In this document: positions 57,841 through 64,000 of the stretch, piece by piece | Numbering within the stretch: position 1 is the stretch's first letter | Layout of the letters: each line of letters begins with the position of its first letter | Source: Turnera subulata | Taxonomy: Eukaryota > Streptophyta > Magnoliopsida > Malpighiales > Passifloraceae | DNA length: 64,000 nt | NCBI GenBank assembly: GCA_028386065.3 | Contig: JAKUCV010001739.1 | Coordinates: forward strand, 62,001-126,000 | Reading direction: 5' to 3' | Translations under genes and position numbers: made by a program | The notes under the pieces: model-generated | What the model was told of the DNA's origin: nothing | Seen by the model: the letters and a program-made list of their open reading frames with translations, nothing else | Databases searched by the model: none

Positions 57841-57929
57841 ATGGGGCAGCAATGACTTTTAAATAGGGCCGGGTGGAGAAATAAATTGATGAGGAAAAAG
57901 AGATCAGTTTTTTGAAATTTTTGGGGGAA

Positions 57930-58096
57930 AATTTGCTTACGGAGAAAGCCGCAAGTGGAATGTAAGAAAAGTGTTCTTACGACTAGCCGTAGGCATACGA
58001 TTTCAAATTAATTTCGGCCTTTTGAATGCTTGCGCCGTCTTTACGGACTTCTTCCATAAGCAACTACCGTAAGGAAAAGCCTGGAAATTGGTAGTG
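57930..58096 (-). mobile_element. CACTA-like transposon terminus
   Basis: The sequence ends GTAGTG at 58091-58096 (minus strand CACTACCAATTTCC). Just inside are several short, diverged words on both strands such as CTTACGG, CGTAAGAA and CCGTAAGG, the type of subterminal repeat found in CACTA elements. The matching other end was not found convincingly (CACTACCATG at 56635 is a weak candidate with unequal flanks). Confidence 0.4.
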
Positions 58097-58855
58097 ATAA
58101 TTGGTTTCATTCACTTTCATTGACATTTAATGATGTGCATTGGAGAGGGACTGCTAAACGATTCACTGTTTGGAAGTGCATCTGAAGAGGAAGAGGCTTT
58201 TGTGAATGAATTAACTATACTAAGAAATTTTGAAGAATCTGAGGCCATTGTTGCGGTTAAGCTCTGGCTCTGCTACCATATGAAAAATAATAGACATGAG
58301 AATTTGTTGTGAGCTCAATCTATCAACACTCTTAATCCGATGACTTGATAACACTAGACTTCCTAATAAGATAGGAGGTTTACGACTAATCAAACTTGAA
58401 TCCCTATGATAAAATTTACCATACTCATTAGAACTCTGTGGGATTATTTCCTAGAACAAAAGGGTTAGTGTAGGCATTAAAAAAGAATTATGAATTTATT
58501 TCTTCGGCATCATAATTTAAAATATTTCTTTTCATTTATTGGGGCATGTACCGTAGGGACCAATAGCGAAAAACTAATTTTATTTCTAAGCCTACAAGTT
58601 TTTGAAACTAGTGGGGAAGATATGAACGCATGTATAGGGTGAGGTTCTCTTTTACAAATTCTTAATCTTAATATCTACAAGGCCATTAAAAGTCAAACAT
58701 ATATATTGCGGGTTTTTTTCCCCTTTTGGGGGAATGAGATAACTCTGTCAATTTAATCCCGAAAACATGCATAATTAGCACATGAGGAAGAAGAATCCAA
58801 GGATGATTTTTATTTCTTTCTCAATTATTAGTCAAAAGGCATACATTTTGGAATG
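58097..58855. other. Intergenic, with a possible primer-binding remnant
   Basis: At 58267-58278 the minus strand reads TGGTAGCAGAGC, one base from the usual initiator-Met site. TGAAAAATAA starts nearby at 58280, a possible LTR edge, but no matching LTR or coding remnant is visible. Confidence 0.3.
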
Positions 58856-59573
58856 TTAATTAAATTTTGCATGACATGGATTTCCTTTGGGAACTTTCCA
58901 ATAGCAATAACAATTAAAGTCTTCTCTGGCGGGATTTGGTACGCATTCTCCCCTCCAGTTTTTCTGTTTCTGAGCACACTTTGTGGGGCAAGTTCTTGGG
59001 CTGCAATCACCATATATCAAAAGTTCCCGACAGTCCTTTTCCTCTTCTGCATAACTTAGAGGCACAACACATGCAACTGCAAAAAACAAAGCAAATGGTA
59101 ATATTGTGAATTAATTAAAAAGTAATAACCGAAATATGTTTTATGGCTCAGTTTTTGGCCGGAAATTGAATGTCATAAGAAAATGAAATGTAGTGTTTTA
59201 TCCAAATACAATATAGTAAGTCCTTCTTTGTGGAAACAAGAACTTATTACCGAAACAATAAGTCTCGAAAAAATATAAGTTGGAGAAGAAACTAGAAAAA
59301 GATCCAAATAAAAGAAATTATAATTGAGGCTCTGCATTCATATAATTTAATTTCTTGATGAGTATGATGCTGAAAAAATGAAAGCAATTTCAACCAAAAA
59401 AAAAAGAAAAGAAACTGTACGAGAAATTATAAATTTAGAATCGAATAGAAAGTAATAAGGAGAACCTGAATTCTCTCAATTTGTTTTTTTTTTTTTAAAA
59501 AAAAAGAGTATGGAGAAGAACCTGAAAAGATAAGAGCAATGAGAATGAAATGGATGAAAGAAATCTTCGCCAT
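58856..59573 (-). CDS. Defensin-like cysteine-rich secreted peptide, two exons
   Basis: Exon 1 is 59573-59522 (52 nt, ATG at 59573-59571), exon 2 is 59076-58856 with TAA at 58858-58856. The donor GT at 59521-59520 and the acceptor AG at 59078-59077 join in phase to give 90 residues. Residues 1 to about 28 form a hydrophobic signal peptide (MAKISFIHFILIALIFS...), then an acidic EEEKD start. The mature part has eight cysteines in the pattern C-x8-C-x4-C-x3-C-x10-C-x10-C-x1-C-x9-C; the C-x3-C and C-x-C pairs are typical of CS-alpha-beta plant defensin-like proteins. Such proteins are secreted and act in defence or cell signalling; the specific role here is unknown. A TATA-like TATATAA lies about 85 bp upstream. 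Confidence 0.75.
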
Positions 59574-60935
59574 CTGAGCAACAAAAGGTGACAGGAATTT
59601 CTTATACTTGGGAAGATGGTATTTGTTTATGGTCATATATTATAGTGAGCTATTATATATAATGCTACGAAGTATAGTCAGAATGCATTATAAATGTGAA
59701 GAAATTAATACAAAATGAAACGGATGATTGATGGTGCTTCAAATAGGATAACAAATCGATTATTTTGAATAAGTTATTTGATTAGAATTCGGTATTATAA
59801 ATTAAGAGAGTAAAATTTTAAATTTTGGAAGCTGATAACTAAATTTAGCAAATTTTTTAAAAGGTCTAGATTGATCTTTTTATTTAAAGAAATAATTTTT
59901 TTAGTTAATTTCCTATAATTATGCATTACACTATAATTAAAAGAAAATCATGATGAAAGATTTATTTTCTTATTTAAAATTTAAATAATAAAATTCTCGA
60001 AACAGATTGTTAACTAATCTTGGTGGACATTATTATAAGCATAAAATTATTTTTAAAAATTCAAATTAAATCCATTAATTTATAGTGGTGCAAATTTAGA
60101 ATACGAGTGTTCTTCTGAGTCTGCTTGTGAAAAATTATTTCACCATTATCAAAACCTCACAAAAGATTAAATTCACTATAATTCTCTCTATTTGTAACTG
60201 TTGAGAGAGAATGGGTGAAAATACTGGTATTAATATTACTAATTGTTAAAATAGTACCAAAAAAAAAAAGAAGACGAGCTTATATAGATTTTATGTTAAA
60301 TATATATAAAAAAACAAATTATACACTAATTGCGTAGGTAGCTAGACAATAATCATGCCGGGATTACAATATTGTTTCCTCAATCATAGGCATTAATTGG
60401 CTAATCTTCTTCAGCTTTGGGTGTTAATGTGGGCATTGACTTCCATGCCAACACTAAATTTAACATTAAATATGTTATCATTTTCATTAGATATGGTAAA
60501 ATATGATAACACACAATTATAGGAAATTAACTCAAAAAATTATTTCTTCAAATAAAGTTAAAAAATTTAGACATTAAATTTGAAATATTACTTCCTTTTC
60601 TATATAGTTGTCCTTAGGGTACAAGATTAAAAAAAATCCACATACAAAAACACGAGCGAGCTTGAACTTGTTTAAATTTTCACATGACGAACCGGAGCCA
60701 TCAAATGCTTAAATTTTCGCATGACGAACCGGAGCCATCAAATGCTCGACTCGGCTCAGCTCATTTGTAGCCCTACAGACCGTAATTGATAACAATATAA
60801 GATAAATTCTTTTTACCATTGTTTGATTATTTTGGGGACAAATGAAAATTCGTCACACAAAATTATCATAAATTTTTTTTTGGAAGGGTGACTAACTTAA
60901 ATGAAAACAATTACATATGTCAATTCTACTGATAA
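59574..60935. other. Intergenic, with an inverted repeat and a short tandem repeat
   Basis: Arms of about 90 bp at about 59870-59955 and 60485-60570 are inverted copies (shared GTTAATTTCCTATAATT and AAGAAATAATTTTTT) about 530 bp apart. A 36-bp tandem pair (CATGACGAACCGGAGCCATC in each) lies at about 60675-60745. No gene. Confidence 0.6.
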
Positions 60936-60983
60936 TTTTTTTTTTTTTTTTTGAGGGTGAAAGCATTCACTGCATTTCATTAA

Positions 60984-61631
60984 TCATAGGTAGCCAAAAT
61001 CATCTCGAACCAGCTGCTCAATGGAAGCTGGTAAAGAGGTTGTCCAAGAAGTAAAAGGAGTACTACTAGATGGCCACCGACTTAAAGCATCAGCGACCTT
61101 ATTACATAATCTAGGAACATAGCATGAAAAGCAATCTGAAAAGGAAGATGATAAATGAAGAATATCAGAGATAAGCTGGCCAAATTGTGAAGGACCGGAG
61201 CGCCGAGCTTTGATTGCAGTGATGACTTCTAGGCAGTCAGACTCCAATATAATCCTGTCCAACTGCATAGAGTGAGCCAACTGTAAACCCAACCGGATAC
61301 ACATAGCTTCTCCATCCCGACTAGAGTAGCGAGATTGGAGCAAAGAAGCCTGAGCAGCAAGAATAGAGCCTTGAACATCACCCACCGCGACACAAAAACC
61401 CGAGCCATCAGGTAAGTTAGACACGTCCGTATTGATTTTGACAAAACCAGCAGGAGGAGGTGTCCAATGGGAAGGCCGAGCAGGGATATTTCTTGGGGCC
61501 GAAACCACCTGAGCTTGCTGATACTGAATAAGAAGAGAGGTAGCATGTTGAATAATGGTCACTATGGGAGAGCTGCGAGCTTGGAAGATTAACATGTTTC
61601 TATCTTTCCACATGCTCCATAGCATCATCAA
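60984..61631 (-). pseudogene. LINE RNase H domain (RVT_3 type)
   Basis: W-PPPAGFVKINTDVS has the first Asp, the DGEAMCIRLGLQLA block the Glu, ILESDCLEVI the next Asp, and CNKVADALSRWP the last Asp, in the right order. Frame is open for 215 codons. Many plant L1 elements carry such a domain after the RT; here it directly follows the zinc-binding part with a short gap. Confidence 0.85.
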
Positions 61632-61639
61632 GATACGCT

Positions 61640-62080
61640 CTAGAACCCCCAGTCATGCGTCGTGGCTATATGATGAAGCCATTCCCCACATGTGTGAGTA
61701 CCAGTAGGTGGTAAGACAAGAGGAAACGGCCAATTTCTCCAGACATCCTTAGCCCAATCACATTCAACAAAGAGGTGCATATCATTCTCCACAGTTTGAT
61801 TACATCTAGGACAGGTGCTATCAATAGGAACATGACGAGAGAGTAGATTCGCACGCACAGGAAGGACATTAGTGCAAACCTTCCAAGCAAAAGTTTTGAC
61901 TTGGGGCGGGATAGACAAATGCCACAAGCCATGCCACCATGATCTCATGACGCCATCAGTACCCCCTTCCCATGTACGAATTTGAGGGCAAATACTATTG
62001 AGGGCTACCTTGTACCCTGTCTTGACAGAATACTCACCTGAACTTGTATGAAACCATGCAAAAACTATCATGATTGGCAC
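61640..62080 (-). pseudogene. LINE zinc-binding reverse transcriptase domain (zf-RVT type)
   Basis: The frame contains YSVKTGYKVAL, WHLSIPPQVKTFAWKVC, the zinc ligands CPRCNQTVENDMHLFVEC and W-NWPFPLVL. This is the standard C-terminal extension of plant L1 reverse transcriptases, preceding RNase H. Confidence 0.85.
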
Positions 62081-62594
62081 CAGGAACTAGCGGGATACTC
62101 TTGATCATGCTAGCTTCCTCCTCCGTAAAAATCTGATCAACTACGGCCCGATTCCAATCCCCACAGTTAGGATCAATGAGGTCATTAACCGTTGCAGTAC
62201 TTGGAAGTATAGAGATAGGAGATTCCACCTGCATACGGCCTTCACGAGGTAACCAATGATCCCTCCAAATAGAAGTATCACGACCGTCCCCAATAGTACG
62301 AATCAAGCCTTGCTACAAAATATGTCGGGCCCCAACTATGCTATGCCATGTATAACTAGGTTGGTAACCAACCTGAGCATTCAGAAAAGTGCGTGGATAG
62401 TACCTAGCTTTGAGAATACGACCAAGCAGACTAGTACTGTCCGTAAGCAAACGGTAGCCTTGTTTAGCCAAAAAAGCCAAGTTGGTAGCCTCAAACACTC
62501 AAAAACCCATACCTCCTACCGTTTTAGAACAACAAAGTCGCTCCCAAGAAATCCAATGAATGCGCCTTCGACCATCCCTACTCCCCCACCAGAA

Positions 62595-63041
62595 CTAACG
62601 AACTAAACTTTCAAGTTTAGAACATATAGAGTCTGGAAGCCTGAAGCAACTCATTAAATAATTAGGGATGGATTGCACAATAGATTTTACGAAAATCTCC
62701 CTTCCCGCATCCGTCAAAAACTTTTCCTTCCACTGCCCCATTATCTTTGCTACACGATCACACACAGCTGAAAAGATTAATTTCTTGGACCTTCCAACTA
62801 ATGCTGGTAGGCCTAGATATTTATCTAAAGTATCCACTGCCTTGACACCCAAATCCCCTTGGATTGTAGATTGTAACTCATCAGGAACATTACGGCTAAA
62901 GAATACTTCAGATTTATCTAGATTAATCTTTTGCCCAGATGCAACCGCATAACTGTGAAGCAAAGTACAAATAAAGCCTGCTTCCCTCCTTGTAGCTCGA
63001 GCGAACAATATACTATCATCCGCGAAAAATAAATGTGACAC
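62595..63041 (-). pseudogene. LINE reverse transcriptase, catalytic and C-terminal part
   Basis: Starts with HLFFADDSILFAR, the FADD active site, followed by SGQKINLDKSEVFFS, YLGLPALVGRSKK, W-KEKFLTDAGREIFVKSIV and IPNYLMSCFRLP. This is the usual run of L1 RT motifs. Upstream sequence joins ORF1. Confidence 0.88.
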
Positions 63042-63109
63042 TTGAGGAGCATTCCGGCAAACCTGTACACCATGTAAGTGGCTCCAGCCTTTCGAGCCAT
63101 CAACGAGCC

Positions 63110-63480
63110 CCTCACCAAGGGTTTCCTCACATCAAACAACAATCTGAAACGAACATATTTTCCCCTCTTTAGGTTGCAATTTTCTTCCAACCCCTAAAAC
63201 TCACCAATCTTACTTGCAAGGGCAGCCACTAATTTTTCCAAACGTGAGTTAAAGGGTATATCGTAAACCCTAACCTATCGCGTTCCCTACCCAACCCGGA
63301 AGCAGATGCCATGATTTCATCCCGTAGACAGAGAGATCAAATCCCAAACATTGTAAAAACACAAGAACAACCAGAAATCTAGAAACCCTAGGGCAACCTA
63401 GGGAGAAAAGCCTTTGAAAAAAAGGAGAAAACCCTAAAGGGAGTAAAACTCGGAGAAGCGAGAGGAACCCCGAAAAAAAG
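63110..63480 (-). pseudogene. LINE 5' leader and ORF1 fragment (DUF4283/zinc-knuckle type)
   Basis: A short stretch reading GKYVRFRLLFDVRKPLVRG is the characteristic block of plant L1 ORF1 proteins just before the zinc knuckle. Upstream is a leader with poor frames. It passes into RT sequence at about 63110. Confidence 0.6.
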
Positions 63481-64000
63481 GGAGCTATATGTATCTTTTT
63501 TTAGCCGACTTTTCATGATAAAATTTCTACGAACAAATTATTTGGAGGTGGATAATTGTCACATAAAAATTTCATCATGAAAATTGGAACAAAAAAAATT
63601 GAGGGAACAATTTAGTGAGAAAAAAAAAAAGGATTGATTGCTTTTTAACCACCTGAACTTTTGGTCAAACGGATTTAACCACCTTAACTAAAAAAATAGG
63701 GATAAAGGTACCATGAACTTTGTTTTTTAAGATTTAACCACCCGAACTAAAGACTTAACCACCTAAACTAAAAAAATATGGATATAGGTACCTCAAACTT
63801 TGTTTTTGTAAGATTTAACTCTCTCCACCCACAAATTCACAAATTTTTAACATTATTCCCTTTTTTCTTCTCCTATTTTATTTTTGCTCCGATTTAAAAA
63901 TCCAACAAAAATAAAATATTTATTTGAAAAAAAAAGAAAAGTGAATTGTTTTTAATCATTTTTCTTTTCTCAAATAAATATTGTTTTTATTTTTTTAAAA
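63481..64000. other. AT-rich flank with a two-unit tandem repeat
   Basis: A unit of about 90 bp containing TTAACCACC..GAACT and AACTTTGTTTTT is repeated at about 63645-63820. No gene seen in the remainder. Confidence 0.6.

Larger units (their letters stand above)
60936..63480 (-). mobile_element. L1-type LINE with RNase H, internally deleted
   Basis: Minus-strand order: 5' leader and ORF1 remnant (about 63480-63110), RT part (63041-62595), endonuclease-distal and linker frames (62306-62034), zinc-binding RT domain (62080-61640), RNase H (61631-60984) and a 17-base poly(A) (T-run 60936-60952). Frames have stops between them. ORF1 is fused to the middle of ORF2 at about 63110, so the endonuclease and the N-terminal RT are gone. 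Confidence 0.85.

Overview
This window looks like repeat-dense nuclear DNA from a flowering plant, probably a eudicot and possibly pericentromeric. It carries plant-type genes (a NAC transcription factor, a defensin-like peptide gene, a DUF1336/EDR2-like relic) in a sea of LTR retrotransposons (Ty1/copia, Ty3/gypsy of CRM and Tekay/Del-like type), plant L1-type LINEs and a Mutator-like DNA element. There is no prokaryotic gene layout. All family names come from motifs read by eye; no database search was possible.

Layout. 1-6828: a minus-strand Ty3/gypsy element with Tekay/Del-like ends, two unequal LTRs and no gag-pol. 7887-9445: minus-strand remnant of a CRM-like element whose LTR carries a 447-bp tandem duplication. 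10020-13482: a 3.46-kb solo LTR flanked by the 5-bp duplication GTAGG. 15825-22988: a NAC gene cut in two by a 5.8-kb copia element (copia A, 16307-22133, duplication ACCAT). 23857-38555: a second minus-strand copia (copia B, duplication CTTGA) whose left LTR hosts a complete CRM-clade gypsy (CRM X, 24138-31655, duplication CTCCT). 39271-39767: one gypsy-type LTR followed by a primer-binding-like site. 41857-43795: a Mutator-like element with roughly 260-300-bp terminal inverted repeats and a perfect 10-bp target duplication. 44530-46200: degenerate repeats including a minisatellite. 46300-56261: a scrambled block made of half an LTR, a LINE, a second CRM element (CRM Y, 48012-54487), an inverted LTR piece and the rest of the LINE. 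57335-57840: relic of a DUF1336/EDR2-like gene, followed by a CACTA-like terminus. 58856-59573: a two-exon defensin-like gene. 60936-63480: an L1-type LINE with an RNase H domain and an internal deletion.

The most unusual signal is a 12-bp palindrome, AACATCGATGTT, that occurs almost always as pairs spaced exactly 20-21 bp apart: four pairs in the left LTR of copia A, three in its right LTR, and five in the 5' leader of the unrelated gypsy element CRM X. Other points of note: a shared non-canonical primer-binding site (TGGTAGCGGAG) in both copia and two CRM elements; pol reading frames that end inside the 3' LTR; LTR pairs that differ by exactly one internal repeat unit; and a NAC gene whose two halves are still free of stop codons, which points to a recent insertion.
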